Shown here: one piece after another, positions 6,008 to 15,217 of the stretch
Position numbering within the stretch: the stretch's first letter is position 1
Layout of the letters: every line of letters begins with the position of its first letter
IMG/VR virus record: IMGVR_UViG_3300009180_000010
Location: 1 to 36,566 of that record
Origin: a virus
Strand: one strand, 5' to 3'
Length of the DNA: 36,566 bases
Translations under genes and position numbers: made by a program
Notes under the pieces: model-generated
What the model was told of the DNA's origin: nothing
The model's database searches: none
The model's input: the letters and a program-made list of their open reading frames with translations, nothing else

Positions 6008-7876
6008 ATGCCGTACTTCACGGACGCCACAGATGATGTCTTGTCGGTAGCTGTAACCCCTAGCTTTGAGGGTGGCCAGGTATCTGGCATTAGCCCAAAT
6101 TTGATTGCTGATAACGCAGCCTCCGAGCTGCTTAACATGACCATTGCGCCAAATGGCAATCTTCAGACCCGCCAGGGTATTGAGACAATTTCAACAAGCC
6201 TTTCTACGGCCAGCACGGTTCAAGGAATGTTTTATTTTGATACACCAGATCTTGAGACAATTATTGTTGCAACAAATGGATCTCTTTATAAGTACAATAC
6301 TGGATCAAGCACGTTCTCGACTACAGGTGGAACAGTAGTAAATTCCTCCGCTCAAATAGAATTTGCACAGTTAAACAATAAATTGTTTGTTACAGACGGA
6401 ACAAGCAATCTTCAGTTCACAGATGGAACAACTTTTTATAGGCAGGGAACAAGCATTCTCTCAATAACAGTATCAACGCAGGGATTGGGGTATACTGGAT
6501 CAACAGCTGCCGTTACAATTGGCGCGCCAGGACTAGCCTACGGAACAACCGCCAGCGCAATTGCTACAGTAACAGGCGGAACAATATCTGGAGTTATTGT
6601 TACAAATGCTGGATCTGGATATACATCAGCTCCATCTGTTACAATAGCTGCCCCACCATCTGGAGGTGGTCACTTTACGGCAACCGCAACAGCAAGTATA
6701 TCTTCGCTCGCTCCTGCTGGCTTGCGCCTAATAAAATCATTTACAAATAGACTATTTGCCGTTGGAACTGGAGAAGGTCGCAATACTCTTTATGCCTCTG
6801 ACATTCTCGATCCAGAAATTTGGAAGACCACCAATTCAATCATCGTTGGTGGTGACGACGGCGAAGACATTATCGCGATCCAGCCTTTCTACGGATTCCA
6901 GATCATTGTTTTCAAACGGAACAAGATCTATTTGGTCGATGTCAAGCCAAGCACAACGCTGACTACTGGCACAAGCGTTTCATCCGTTGCCAACACGGCA
7001 GCAGAGTGGACCGTGCAGACAATTTCAAACAGGGTCGGGTGCATCGCTGGCAGGTCTGTGGCGCTTGTAAACAAGGACGTTTTCTTTCTGTCAAATGACG
7101 GAATAAGGTCGATCTCGCGGTCAATGGCGGATGACTTCTCGACTGTTGGTCTTACCATCAGCGAACCAGTCAAGGACATCATTGCCAGGATTAATCGAAG
7201 TTATGTGGAAACCGTGAATGCGACATTCCACAATAATAGGTATATGATGGCGATCCCGCTGGATACGGCAACTAAGCCAAGTCACGTTCTTGTTTACAAC
7301 TCAATCTTCAACTCGTTCGAGGGCCTATGGGAAATACCAGCAGCCAGGATGGTCGAAACAAGCTTTAGCTCTGGATTTTCAACCAATACGCCAAAGCTCT
7401 GTATTGGGACAACCATATCGAGGGTTGGTCACTTGACCGACTATAAGGACGGAGACACGGTTGACCCAACTACTGGATTCCAAGACTTTGGTACTGGTTA
7501 TACAAGCAGGATCACGACCAAGGCGTATGAATTTGATGACCGCTTTGCGCTTAAATATGGATCGCACTATGAGGTCGAGTTCTATTACTCTGGATCTACC
7601 AATGCAACGATCAGCATGCGCAGGGATACAGACGGAAACGACATTACGCTAGGTACTGGAGTTGACACAACCTCGCCAAATGGGATCACGCTTCCGTTTA
7701 CACTCCCAGCATCATTCAGCTCCCAGGTTGTAAAGCGCAGGGCGGACAGTCTTCGTTCTTACGACAAATGGCGCAATATGAAGTTGAAGATTTCGGCTCC
7801 AACCCAAAAGCTTGCCATTCGCGGGATTATCATGGCAGCCAACCCAGACACAATCCAGATTCAGCAGAATATATGA
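6008..7876 (+). CDS. Tail nozzle / tail tubular B-like beta-rich protein
   Basis: 622 aa. The N-terminal part shows APNGNLQTRQGIETIS, typical of phage stabilisation/nozzle proteins. Repeated strand units follow (FAQLNNKLFVTDGTSNLQFT, RLFAVGTGEGRNTLYASDI, FKRNKIYLVD, NKDVFFLSNDGIRSI) that fit a beta-propeller. Residues about 155-235 are an Ig-like Gly/Thr/Ser-rich insertion (VTNAGSGYTSAPSVTI). It probably forms the distal tail tube or nozzle. The start is 4 bp after the previous stop, and the end overlaps the next gene by ATGA. Confidence 0.72.
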   Translation: MPYFTDATDDVLSVAVTPSFEGGQVSGISPNLIADNAASELLNMTIAPNGNLQTRQGIETISTSLSTASTVQGMFYFDTPDLETIIVATNGSLYKYNTGSSTFSTTGGTVVNSSAQIEFAQLNNKLFVTDGTSNLQFTDGTTFYRQGTSILSITVSTQGLGYTGSTAAVTIGAPGLAYGTTASAIATVTGGTISGVIVTNAGSGYTSAPSVTIAAPPSGGGHFTATATASISSLAPAGLRLIKSFTNRLFAVGTGEGRNTLYASDILDPEIWKTTNSIIVGGDDGEDIIAIQPFYGFQIIVFKRNKIYLVDVKPSTTLTTGTSVSSVANTAAEWTVQTISNRVGCIAGRSVALVNKDVFFLSNDGIRSISRSMADDFSTVGLTISEPVKDIIARINRSYVETVNATFHNNRYMMAIPLDTATKPSHVLVYNSIFNSFEGLWEIPAARMVETSFSSGFSTNTPKLCIGTTISRVGHLTDYKDGDTVDPTTGFQDFGTGYTSRITTKAYEFDDRFALKYGSHYEVEFYYSGSTNATISMRRDTDGNDITLGTGVDTTSPNGITLPFTLPASFSSQVVKRRADSLRSYDKWRNMKLKISAPTQKLAIRGIIMAANPDTIQIQQNI

Positions 7877-8259
7877 CCCAGGTAGAATTCCTTGAGAAAA
7901 GTGGTGTTTCTGAGTCTATGTCACCTAATTTCAGCGATTGGGTGGCCTGGTTCGATAAGCAGGCGCTTATGGGTACGGTAAGGGATAAAGAAGGAGAGAT
8001 TCTTGGTGTAGCGCTTGCCAGGTGCATTCCTGCTGGCGTAGCCCCAGACCATTATGTCCACGACGAGTCTGGTGATAACGTATTTGTTGACTTGTGCGCT
8101 ACTAGTGGTATTAGAAAGGCTGAGTCGGTAGACCCGCTCAAAGGCTTGCTATTGATCCTTTTGGATCGATTTGGACCACGCAAGCGAATCATTTTCAACC
8201 GTCTAGGCAAACCAAAGGAGTACGATTACTATAAATTTATGAGAAAGGCATTGGCTTAA
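7873..8259 (+). CDS. Small conserved virion-region protein (GNAT-like, tentative)
   Basis: 128 aa from ATG 7873, chosen for the ATGA overlap. The protein has an N-terminal helix region, a central strand (EGEILGVALARCIP), then VFVDLCATSG and a helix LKGLLLILLDRFGPRKRIIF. This order is loosely like GNAT acetyltransferase folds, and the T7 gp13 internal protein in the same genome position is also GNAT-like. No acetyl-CoA-binding R/QxxGxG/A motif is clear, so enzymatic activity is doubtful. Likely a virion assembly or ejection protein. Confidence 0.5.
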   Translation: MTQVEFLEKSGVSESMSPNFSDWVAWFDKQALMGTVRDKEGEILGVALARCIPAGVAPDHYVHDESGDNVFVDLCATSGIRKAESVDPLKGLLLILLDRFGPRKRIIFNRLGKPKEYDYYKFMRKALA

Positions 8260-8260
8260 T

Positions 8261-8737
8261 ATGGGTAAAGCACCATCTATTCCGTCGGCTCCACCACCCC
8301 CAGATCCAAATGCTGTGGCACAGGCAAACGCCGAGATGTATCGAAAGAACATTGATACATATATTGAAAAATCTCCAGCAATGGCCGAACTTGAAAACAA
8401 GCTTCGCGTGCAGTATATGCCTCAACAGCGTGAACTTGAAAGGCAGTTGTCTGCGTTAGACCAAGCTGCTTCAGTTCAATCCAATCTTCAATTGGAACAG
8501 CAATATGGTGGCCAGCGCACCCTGGAAGCACTTCGCAGGCAGTTTGAATATTCTCCAGAAGCCTATGCCTTGAATAAAGGACTTGGGAAGCAATTGACAT
8601 CACAATTCTCGCGTCTTTACGGCCAGAGTCCTTATGAAGCAGTTCAACCAGAGGTTGCATTTTCAACAAATAATGGGCCTATGAATTATTACTCAAAAAT
8701 TGGAAGCAATATTTCGAATCCAAAAATAACAGCTTAA
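8261..8737 (+). CDS. Putative internal virion/ejection protein, 158 aa
   Basis: Starts 1 base after the previous stop. A Pro-rich N-terminus (APSIPSAPPPPDPN) is followed by a long charged, Gln-rich helix (residues about 30-100). No TM segment or catalytic motif is seen. It is first of four consecutive Gln/Ala-rich proteins between the tail and lysin genes, the location of ejection proteins in T7-type and related podoviruses. Function inferred from place and composition. Confidence 0.55.
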   Translation: MGKAPSIPSAPPPPDPNAVAQANAEMYRKNIDTYIEKSPAMAELENKLRVQYMPQQRELERQLSALDQAASVQSNLQLEQQYGGQRTLEALRRQFEYSPEAYALNKGLGKQLTSQFSRLYGQSPYEAVQPEVAFSTNNGPMNYYSKIGSNISNPKITA

Positions 8738-8738
8738 T

Positions 8739-10133
8739 ATGGCAACACTATCAGCAGAACAAATGGCGCTTTTGGATAAATATTATCCAGATACTGCAAG
8801 AAAAATGAGAGAGCTTGATGCAGCAAAAGATCTTCAAGCAAATTCTCCAAGTATTTTAAATAATGCATATGCTCAACAAATTGGTCAAATAGGCGACTAT
8901 GCATTGCAAAACAGACTTGGTACTCAAAATTTTACAGGCTCTCTTGCGTCACTTTCTGGAGCTAGAAATTATGGTGCATCTGATCTTGGTTCAAAATTAA
9001 ACTTCCAGGTAACAGATGACCAGATTATAAATGATTACAATACATCAAAAATAAATTCACTTAAATCAATTATTGATAGAGGGAATACACAACTTGTAGG
9101 AATTCAGCAAAAAATTGCATCTTCAAATTCACTTTTAAACAGTCTGTCAAGCAAGGATGAAAGAAGGCAACCAACTCTTGATGCAATAAAGTCATTAACA
9201 GAAGACCTATCAAGTGTAAATTCTGCAATTGCTTCAGCTCAAAAACAAGTTACAGATTTTAAGCCAATTACAGCAGCAGATACTGCTGGCCAGAAGGAAA
9301 TCACATCATTTAGGGAATATATTCAATTACCAGAAGAAAGGGCAACGCAACAATTAAAGCAGGTAGATCCAAAGGCATATGAAACAGCAGTTGCTCTTGG
9401 TGAAAAATATAGAAACTTGGCTGCCGAACCACTCCCTACTACAACATCTCAGCAGACTGAAGATCTTCGCAGCCAGCTCGAACAAGAAGCGATTAATCAA
9501 CTAAAGCTTGGATCGACTCTTGGTGCTGAAGAGCGCAGGGGATATGAACAATCCGTGCGTGCTGCTCAGACTGCTCGCGGTAATATCTTTGGAGTAGCAC
9601 CTGCAACCGAGGAAGCAGTCACGACTGGCCTACTTGGCGAACAGCGCAAGCTCGCTCGTTACGGAGCAGCCCAGCAGTTCCTGTCTTCTGGCCAGACTAC
9701 TGGTGACGCGCTTCAGCGTGATCTTGCGCTTCGTGATGCATTATTGCAGAGCAGGCTCGGAGCAGCGTCAAACTTTACTGCTAGTGGACCATCATTATAC
9801 AATCTTGGAACCGCCAGGACAAATCAACAAAATGCAGCATTCCAATCATACATCCAGGCCAACCAGGCACTTCCTGGACAATTTGGCCAAGGTGCAAGCA
9901 CAGCACAACCTTTCTATCAAACCACGAATCCGAATGCACCTCTTCAATTGCAACAGACTGCTGCATCTCTTTACAACACATTGTCAAATTATAATGCCAG
10001 CACTTATGGAAACTATCTAAATGCATATAATAACCAACCAACGGCAGCCCAGACATTTGGTCAGATTGCTGGAGGTATTGGCAATATTGCAAGCCCATTA
10101 ACAGCTCCATTTAAATCATACTCCATCCAATAA
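8739..10133 (+). CDS. Putative internal virion/ejection protein, Gln/Ala/Asn-rich
   Basis: 464 aa, 1 base after the previous gene. Residues about 100-180 are helical with coiled-coil character. Residues about 225-330 are helix-rich with many Gln, Arg and Ala. The last 120 residues are Gln/Asn/Tyr-rich and of low complexity, ending in a Gly/Ala hydrophobic stretch (FGQIAGGIGNIASPL). Low-complexity helical proteins of this size between tail and lysin genes are usually ejected into the host with the DNA. No enzymatic motif seen. Confidence 0.55.
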   Translation: MATLSAEQMALLDKYYPDTARKMRELDAAKDLQANSPSILNNAYAQQIGQIGDYALQNRLGTQNFTGSLASLSGARNYGASDLGSKLNFQVTDDQIINDYNTSKINSLKSIIDRGNTQLVGIQQKIASSNSLLNSLSSKDERRQPTLDAIKSLTEDLSSVNSAIASAQKQVTDFKPITAADTAGQKEITSFREYIQLPEERATQQLKQVDPKAYETAVALGEKYRNLAAEPLPTTTSQQTEDLRSQLEQEAINQLKLGSTLGAEERRGYEQSVRAAQTARGNIFGVAPATEEAVTTGLLGEQRKLARYGAAQQFLSSGQTTGDALQRDLALRDALLQSRLGAASNFTASGPSLYNLGTARTNQQNAAFQSYIQANQALPGQFGQGASTAQPFYQTTNPNAPLQLQQTAASLYNTLSNYNASTYGNYLNAYNNQPTAAQTFGQIAGGIGNIASPLTAPFKSYSIQ

Positions 10134-10134
10134 C

Positions 10135-11472
10135 ATGGCAGACCTAGTAACATACGGACCATGGACTTTATATAAGAGTCCAGAATATGATGCTGCCGTG
10201 CAGGCCAAGAAAGAGGCGCAGGCTGCCGAGCTTCAAAATAAATTGCTTCAGCAGGAGGCGCTTCGACTTGGGATAGATAAAGCAAAGAGAGAACAGGAAT
10301 TTCTTCAGAGTCCAGCAGGACAGGAGCAACTTCGTACTGAGGCAGAAAAAGCTGGCCTTCAAGTTGAGAAGTTAAAAGCTGAAATTGCAGCAGAGGCTGA
10401 AAAAGCCAAGAGAACTTCACCAGAATATGCTCCATTGGAATCAGCTCGTCTCGCTGGAGTGCAATCACAATTAAAGAATGATCTTGAGACACAACAGGGA
10501 TTGTTATCAGATGTTCAAAATCGTATATCAAACCTAAAGTCAGCATCCGCTCCTTTGCCAACAGGTGTCGCTGGACCAGTCATGGAGCGCGATATGGCAA
10601 CCCGCATGATGCGCCCAGCTCTAGACGTCGAGGCAAGCATGCAACAAATGGTTCCTAGGACTGCTGCTGCGCTTGGTGCAACAAATAAACAACTTGGTGA
10701 ACTTGTTGGAACCGTTCCTATCCCAGAAAATCTTGGTGGAGGAACTGCTCCTGCGACTTCAGATATTAGCTCTATTTACAAAGAAAGATTTGAAAAGCTT
10801 GTTCCAATGAAGGCGCAGGGTATTGCATACATTAATTCTCTCCAACCTGGCTCTCCAGAACGCATGGCAGCAGAGCAGACGCTTGGAAAGATGACTGGTT
10901 ACGAAGACGCGCAGACCAAGAAGGCTACTGAAAACGCACTCAAGATCCCTGGCCTAGAAGGAATGGCAAGCACCGAGAAGGGGGCAAAACAAGTGCGTGA
11001 TACTATCCCAGACTTCATTTCTTCAGTAGGTGGTATTGACGAATTGCTTACTCTTGGTGACAAGATAACAAGGAATCCTATTGATAGGCCAATATTAATG
11101 GCTCGCGCAGACGCTATTAGAACAGCACTTGCTGGACAGATGCGTATTGCAATCGGTGGGCCTGGAACAATGACCGAACAGGATAGGAATATATTAATGA
11201 CAGCAATCGCAGATCCGACAGCAGTAATTAATATATTTGCATCAGATAGGCTTAATGAATTGAAAAAGATTTTGGCAAGAAAGTTTATTGCAGATGCAAA
11301 AGCAAATGGATTTTCAGTTCCATCCATACAGGGTGTTATTGATGCTCATTCAGATCCAAATGACATAGGTCAATTTGGTGGATTCCCAAGCGAAGAGGCA
11401 GCTAGAGCTGCTGGATATAAAGATAAAGATAAAGTTATGATACGAGGAAAAGTCGGTACTCTCACTCCTTAA
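10135..11472 (+). CDS. Putative internal virion protein with N-terminal coiled coil
   Basis: 445 aa, 1 base after the previous gene. Residues about 20-110 form a strong charged coiled coil (AKKEAQAAELQNKLLQQEAL and onward). The middle is helical with Met/Gln, and the C-terminus ends in a compact domain with FGGFPSEEAARAAGYKDKDK, resembling short structural modules of virion proteins. No TM or catalytic motif is visible. Likely part of the ejection apparatus by position. Confidence 0.55.
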   Translation: MADLVTYGPWTLYKSPEYDAAVQAKKEAQAAELQNKLLQQEALRLGIDKAKREQEFLQSPAGQEQLRTEAEKAGLQVEKLKAEIAAEAEKAKRTSPEYAPLESARLAGVQSQLKNDLETQQGLLSDVQNRISNLKSASAPLPTGVAGPVMERDMATRMMRPALDVEASMQQMVPRTAAALGATNKQLGELVGTVPIPENLGGGTAPATSDISSIYKERFEKLVPMKAQGIAYINSLQPGSPERMAAEQTLGKMTGYEDAQTKKATENALKIPGLEGMASTEKGAKQVRDTIPDFISSVGGIDELLTLGDKITRNPIDRPILMARADAIRTALAGQMRIAIGGPGTMTEQDRNILMTAIADPTAVINIFASDRLNELKKILARKFIADAKANGFSVPSIQGVIDAHSDPNDIGQFGGFPSEEAARAAGYKDKDKVMIRGKVGTLTP

Positions 11473-11476
11473 TTAT

Positions 11477-13612
11477 ATGGGATTTATTACAGACGATCAA
11501 ACTACTGAACTAACTGCAAAAAAGATGCAGAGTCCAGATGTTGCGCCACCACAAAGAAGCGTTCCAGAATTTCTTCAAAGGGAAGCTGGATTAATCGCGC
11601 GTGAAGCTATTACACCAAGTACGGTTGGATTAATAGCTGGCGGTGCTGTTGGCGCTCCATTTGAGGCTGCTGCGCCAGGAGCGCGAGTTGGTGCTTCTGC
11701 TGCCTTCCTGGCAGATATTGGAGCTAAAGTTTACAATTCACTTGTTGCCAAAGGTGAGGAAGGCAAGAAAGTTCCAGAGTTAAGTGCTGTTCTTGAGGAT
11801 ATCAAAAATCAGATTGGATTGCCAAAACCAGAAACTCCTTTTGAAAGAATCCAATCCAAGGTTGTTGGAACTACGGCAGAAATGGCTCCGCTTATTGCTG
11901 GTGGCCAATTAATGGCTGGCATGCAAAATCTTCCAAAGATAGCCAAAGTTGGTGAATTTATTGCTGCCTCTCCTGGTGTCCAAGCTTCTGCTGGCGCTGT
12001 TGGATCTGCGCTTGCATCGACTGCCAAAGAGATGGGCATGAAGGATGAACTTGGTCAGTCTTTGGTTGGACTCGTTGGCAGCTTGGCAATGCCATCCTTG
12101 GCGCGCATGGGACAAGTTGCTGTTACGGCCAAGAAACTTGGTGTTGCAGCTCCAATAGCTCTTGCATCTGGCGTTGCTGGAGTGACTGAATTCTCAAAGA
12201 ATCTTGCATTGAATGCATTGAGAGGATTTAAAAGCCAAGCAGAACTGGCAAAGAATATAGCTCTTTATAAAGAGGCTGGAACTACTCCTACGCTCGCGCA
12301 AGCAGTTGAGCAGCCCCTAATGCAAGCGATTGAAACGACGACTGGAAGATTCCCAAGCGGACTGGCAACAATGCGCGAGAAGGGTCTTGCACAGCAGGCT
12401 GAGGTAGGGAAGCGCGTTGAAGAGCTTCGCAAGCAGATTTCCAATGTAACCGAACCAGTCGAGGCTGGAAGAGCTGTTCAGAAAGGCTTCTCCGAGGTTT
12501 TTGTTCCTCGCGCAAGACAGGCACAGAAAAACCTGTACAGCGCATTCGATGCTTACATGCCAGAACGCCTACCAGTCGATTCGGACAATACTGAAAGAGT
12601 ATTGAATGAAATGGTAAACAAGATATCCAACGCAGCTCCATCGCTTCAGAAGGAGTTTGCAAATACAAAATTGTCGTCAATTTTGAATGGCATATACGAA
12701 ACAAGGCAAATGAATCCGCAGGGCAAGATTCCATTCAATGTATTAAAGGATTTGAGGACATCGATCGGAGAGAAGCTTTCTACTGTTGATTTAACTCCAG
12801 AAGTATCAAAGGCGCAGTATCAGCGAGCATACGCTGCGATTACCAGAGACATGGAGGCAGCAGCAGCAAATCAAGGGCCAGAAGCATTGGCTAAATTCAA
12901 GGAAGCAAATGCATTCACTAGGAAATTCCACGAAACAATGGATAACGTCCAAAGCCTAATTATGGATAAGAATCCAGAGGATGTTTACCAGGCGCTTGTT
13001 GGCGGAGCGCGTAATGGTCCAACAAGGCTGAAAGAGATTTTTGATATTGTTCCAATGGATGCAAGAAAAGCTGTTTCATCTGCATACATTGCAAGAATGG
13101 GTAAAGCTGTCCCTGGATTGCAAGATCCTTCTGGTGATGTGTTCAGCACGGCAAAGTTCTTGCAAAACTACGCATCGCTTGATCCAGAGGCGAAGAAGGT
13201 TCTGATTGGTGGATTTGGCAAGCAATTCGAAAAAGATCTTGAAACAGTCGCACAGGTGTCAAATAAGATCCGCGAAAGCAATGCAATCCTAGCCAATCCT
13301 TCTGGTACTGCTGGAGCAGTTGTAACCCCCGCGACGATAACAAGCGGTGCTGGATCTTTGGCTGCTGGCAAGTTTGGATTCTTGTCTGGTATTATTGGAA
13401 CTCTTATTGGGGCAAACCAAGCTGCAAGATTGTATACAAATCCAGAATTTGTGCATTGGCTTGCCACGAACAAGAACACACCGATCTCTGGCACATCCGC
13501 AGCCCTTGCCACACTCAGTAAGATTTACGACAAGACAGGCGACGATGATATTAAGGAATTACACGACGCCGTGCGCGATCACGCAATCGAACAGGAAATC
13601 ATCAAGAAATAA
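11477..13612 (+). CDS. Putative ejection protein with membrane-active segments
   Basis: 711 aa. Hydrophobic Ala/Gly-rich stretches at about residues 45-80 (VGLIAGGAVGAPFEAAAP), 145-165, 190-235 and 635-665 (GFLSGIIGTLIGANQAA) alternate with amphipathic helical domains. This fits a protein that inserts into the host membrane to guide DNA, as T7 gp15/gp16 do, although no sequence relation can be claimed. No transglycosylase motif is seen. The lysin gene follows after 11 bp, so the two are probably co-expressed. Confidence 0.58.
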   Translation: MGFITDDQTTELTAKKMQSPDVAPPQRSVPEFLQREAGLIAREAITPSTVGLIAGGAVGAPFEAAAPGARVGASAAFLADIGAKVYNSLVAKGEEGKKVPELSAVLEDIKNQIGLPKPETPFERIQSKVVGTTAEMAPLIAGGQLMAGMQNLPKIAKVGEFIAASPGVQASAGAVGSALASTAKEMGMKDELGQSLVGLVGSLAMPSLARMGQVAVTAKKLGVAAPIALASGVAGVTEFSKNLALNALRGFKSQAELAKNIALYKEAGTTPTLAQAVEQPLMQAIETTTGRFPSGLATMREKGLAQQAEVGKRVEELRKQISNVTEPVEAGRAVQKGFSEVFVPRARQAQKNLYSAFDAYMPERLPVDSDNTERVLNEMVNKISNAAPSLQKEFANTKLSSILNGIYETRQMNPQGKIPFNVLKDLRTSIGEKLSTVDLTPEVSKAQYQRAYAAITRDMEAAAANQGPEALAKFKEANAFTRKFHETMDNVQSLIMDKNPEDVYQALVGGARNGPTRLKEIFDIVPMDARKAVSSAYIARMGKAVPGLQDPSGDVFSTAKFLQNYASLDPEAKKVLIGGFGKQFEKDLETVAQVSNKIRESNAILANPSGTAGAVVTPATITSGAGSLAAGKFGFLSGIIGTLIGANQAARLYTNPEFVHWLATNKNTPISGTSAALATLSKIYDKTGDDDIKELHDAVRDHAIEQEIIKK

Positions 13613-13623
13613 TCCCAGGGCCT

Positions 13624-14187
13624 ATGATCGGCGCTGAAAGAGATCCGCTGTTGGATGCAGCGATGGAAACGGTGAAGTTTGAAGGAAGGTTCGACCAAGA
13701 CGGTAATTTATCGATTTACAAGTTGCCAGATGGAGATGGTGGAGGAAGCTACGAGATAGCTGGGATCAATGACAAGTACCACCCGAAAGAATTTGAAAGA
13801 ATCTCGGCGTTGCCAGCGAAAGAAAGAGCGGAAGAGGCAGCGCGCTACATCCGAGACTACACAAGTCCACTCGTATCCAAATTGCCCAAAGACATTCAAG
13901 CATTCACACAAGATCTCGCGTTCAATCGAGGCATGGGCGGTGCAACAAGATTTATCCAAAAAGGGCTAAATGCGCTTGGAGTGAAAGTTGATGTGGATGG
14001 AAAGATTGGTCCAAAGACACTCAAGGCAATTGACAGCGTGCATCCCAGGGCGCTGATGCAGGCAATAAGCCAAGCGCAGTTGGATTACGAGTATGACTTG
14101 GCCTACAACGACTCAAACCGAAAGAAGTTTATTCGCGGACTTGAGAACAGAATAAGGAACCGCCAAGCAGTCTTTGGCGTAGCTTAA
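13624..14187 (+). CDS. Endolysin, GH108-type with peptidoglycan-binding C-terminus
   Basis: 187 aa. An early Glu-Gly pair (E20-G21, in KFEGRF) takes the place of the GH108 catalytic EGG motif. GGSYEIAGINDKYHP corresponds to the GGxTxxGI region, and a helix with AFNRGMGGA follows. The C-terminus has VDGKIGPKTLKAI, the PG_binding_3 signature. GH108 enzymes cut the glycan backbone of peptidoglycan. There is no signal peptide, so export needs a holin, or the enzyme rides in the virion. The gene ends 4 bases inside the convergent - strand gene. Confidence 0.78.
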   Translation: MIGAERDPLLDAAMETVKFEGRFDQDGNLSIYKLPDGDGGGSYEIAGINDKYHPKEFERISALPAKERAEEAARYIRDYTSPLVSKLPKDIQAFTQDLAFNRGMGGATRFIQKGLNALGVKVDVDGKIGPKTLKAIDSVHPRALMQAISQAQLDYEYDLAYNDSNRKKFIRGLENRIRNRQAVFGVA

Positions 14188-14573
14188 TGCGCAATAAGAA
14201 GAGGACGCAGGACCGTCTCGCCTGCACCAAAGCTTGCTCCGTCCGATCCAACAAACGCAAGATTATTCACACCTGTTCCAACTCGCGCTGTCGCGTTCGC
14301 TGTTCCAACGTAGCTTCCCCTGCAATCGACAACAGCTCCTCCACCAGGTTTAAGGAAGGTGTCGCGGATCTGAACGTAAGCTCCGCGCGGTGTAAGGTAT
14401 GTGTCACCGCATCGCACAATCGCACCTCCAGCGCTACTGGCAGTCGTCTGGTCAATGACGTAGGTATGATTTCCCCTGTAGACAGCAGCAAGAAATTCGT
14501 GTGTGACAGACTCATCCGCGAAAGATGTAAAAGAGGCTGCGAAGGTTAGGATCAATATTGTGGTTGTTTTCAT
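14184..14573 (-). CDS. Secreted protein of unknown function, signal peptide
   Basis: 129 aa on the opposite strand to all nearby genes. The N-terminus MKTTTILILTFAASFTSFADE is a clear Sec signal peptide with an AxA-like cleavage site (SFA). The mature part has Gly/Thr-rich short beta repeats with two cysteines (IVRCGDTYLTP, then VVDCRGSYVGT), suggesting a small beta-solenoid and perhaps one disulphide. Codon choice matches the neighbours, and the competing + strand frame is Arg/Cys/Ser-rich and unconvincing. It overlaps the endolysin stop by 4 bases and diverges from the gene at 14612. It could be a moron acting in the periplasm or at the surface. Confidence 0.65.
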   Translation of the reverse strand: MKTTTILILTFAASFTSFADESVTHEFLAAVYRGNHTYVIDQTTASSAGGAIVRCGDTYLTPRGAYVQIRDTFLKPGGGAVVDCRGSYVGTANATARVGTGVNNLAFVGSDGASFGAGETVLRPLLIAH

Positions 14574-14592
14574 GTGAACAAGTCTGTATTAC
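14564..14592 (+). promoter_or_regulatory. Putative sigma70-like promoter for the early arm
   Basis: TTGTTT (14564-14569), a 17-nt spacer and TATTAC (14587-14592) lie upstream of the first gene of the + strand replication arm. A start site near 14599 would leave GGAG (14602-14605) as ribosome site. The region is also the divergent junction with the secreted-protein gene. Confidence 0.4.
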
Positions 14593-14611
14593 TAAAACCT
14601 TGGAGTCAACA

Positions 14612-14995
14612 ATGAAATTATCATCACGCCAAATAGGCGCAATTGGAGTGGCTCGCGTAACTGGCGCGTTGCTCCGCTGTGGGTACAACGTGCTTGTTCC
14701 TTACGAGGATTTTGCTGGGTATGACCTGGTGGCAGAGAAGGGCGGGAAGTACTTTAGCATCCAGGTAAAGACAGCGCAGGCCATTGAGCAGGGGCGCACA
14801 AAGTATCGATTTACCACATCCATTGGAAATGGTTTTAATATACCGAAAAGGCCGATTCGCGGAGTTGACTATGTCGCATGCTGGGGGATGAGCGACGATT
14901 TATTCTGGCTTTTACCAGTAGCAAAATGCAAATCACTTACCACCAAACTATGCCCATCGAAGGGCCAAGGATGGAGGATATTCCAGAACCTATGA
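14612..14995 (+). CDS. PD-(D/E)XK nuclease-like protein, 127 aa
   Basis: The start at ATG 14612 is supported by GGAG 6 nt upstream. The N-terminal helix (RQIGAIGVARVTGALLRCGY) leads to the core VPYEDFAGYDLV...FSIQVKTA. Candidate catalytic residues are E32, D38 and Q51-x-K53, the arrangement of restriction-endonuclease-fold proteins related to intron endonucleases and small resolvases. Such enzymes cut DNA. It is the first gene of the replication arm, so host DNA degradation, intermediate resolution or defence are all possible. Overlaps the next gene by ATGA. Confidence 0.7.
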   Translation: MKLSSRQIGAIGVARVTGALLRCGYNVLVPYEDFAGYDLVAEKGGKYFSIQVKTAQAIEQGRTKYRFTTSIGNGFNIPKRPIRGVDYVACWGMSDDLFWLLPVAKCKSLTTKLCPSKGQGWRIFQNL

Positions 14996-15165
14996 CGCAC
15001 CAGGAAGCTTGGGACATCATGGAGGAAGCGCTGAAAGACTGCGAGTCTTATGAGGAGGCCGTGCGGTGGCTAAACGCAAATCCAGACGTTAAGAATAGCC
15101 TTAGCCCTTTTGGGCTAATACAGCAGTTTTGCGGTGACATCGACATTGCCAATACTCGTAATTGA
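14992..15165 (+). CDS. Hypothetical acidic 57-aa protein
   Basis: ATG 14992 sits in an ATGA overlap with the nuclease stop. The frame is open further upstream, but the overlap pattern used throughout this genome favours this start. The protein is acidic and helical (HQEAWDIMEEALKDCESYEE), with aromatic/Leu residues spaced like a small helical bundle. No family recognised. Small acidic phage proteins in early regions often inhibit host proteins, but that is only analogy. Confidence 0.6.
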   Translation: MTHQEAWDIMEEALKDCESYEEAVRWLNANPDVKNSLSPFGLIQQFCGDIDIANTRN

Positions 15166-15181
15166 TTACAATATTTTGTTG

Positions 15182-15210
15182 TTGACCAAATAAGCATCAA
15201 TACCTAGAAA
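15182..15210 (+). promoter_or_regulatory. Putative promoter before 15218, -10 box next to the start codon
   Basis: TTGACC (15182-15187), a 17-nt spacer and TAGAAA (15205-15210). The predicted start of transcription falls at about the ATG at 15218, so the mRNA could be leaderless. The -10 box overlaps a tiny hairpin, CCTA-GAAA-TAGG. Confidence 0.4.
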
Positions 15211-15217
15211 TAGGTGG

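Noticed and set aside
14187-14549. 120-aa + strand frame opposite the secreted-protein gene
   Set aside because: Its Arg/Cys/Ser-rich composition is that of a shadow frame. The - strand frame has a clear signal peptide and matching codon use.
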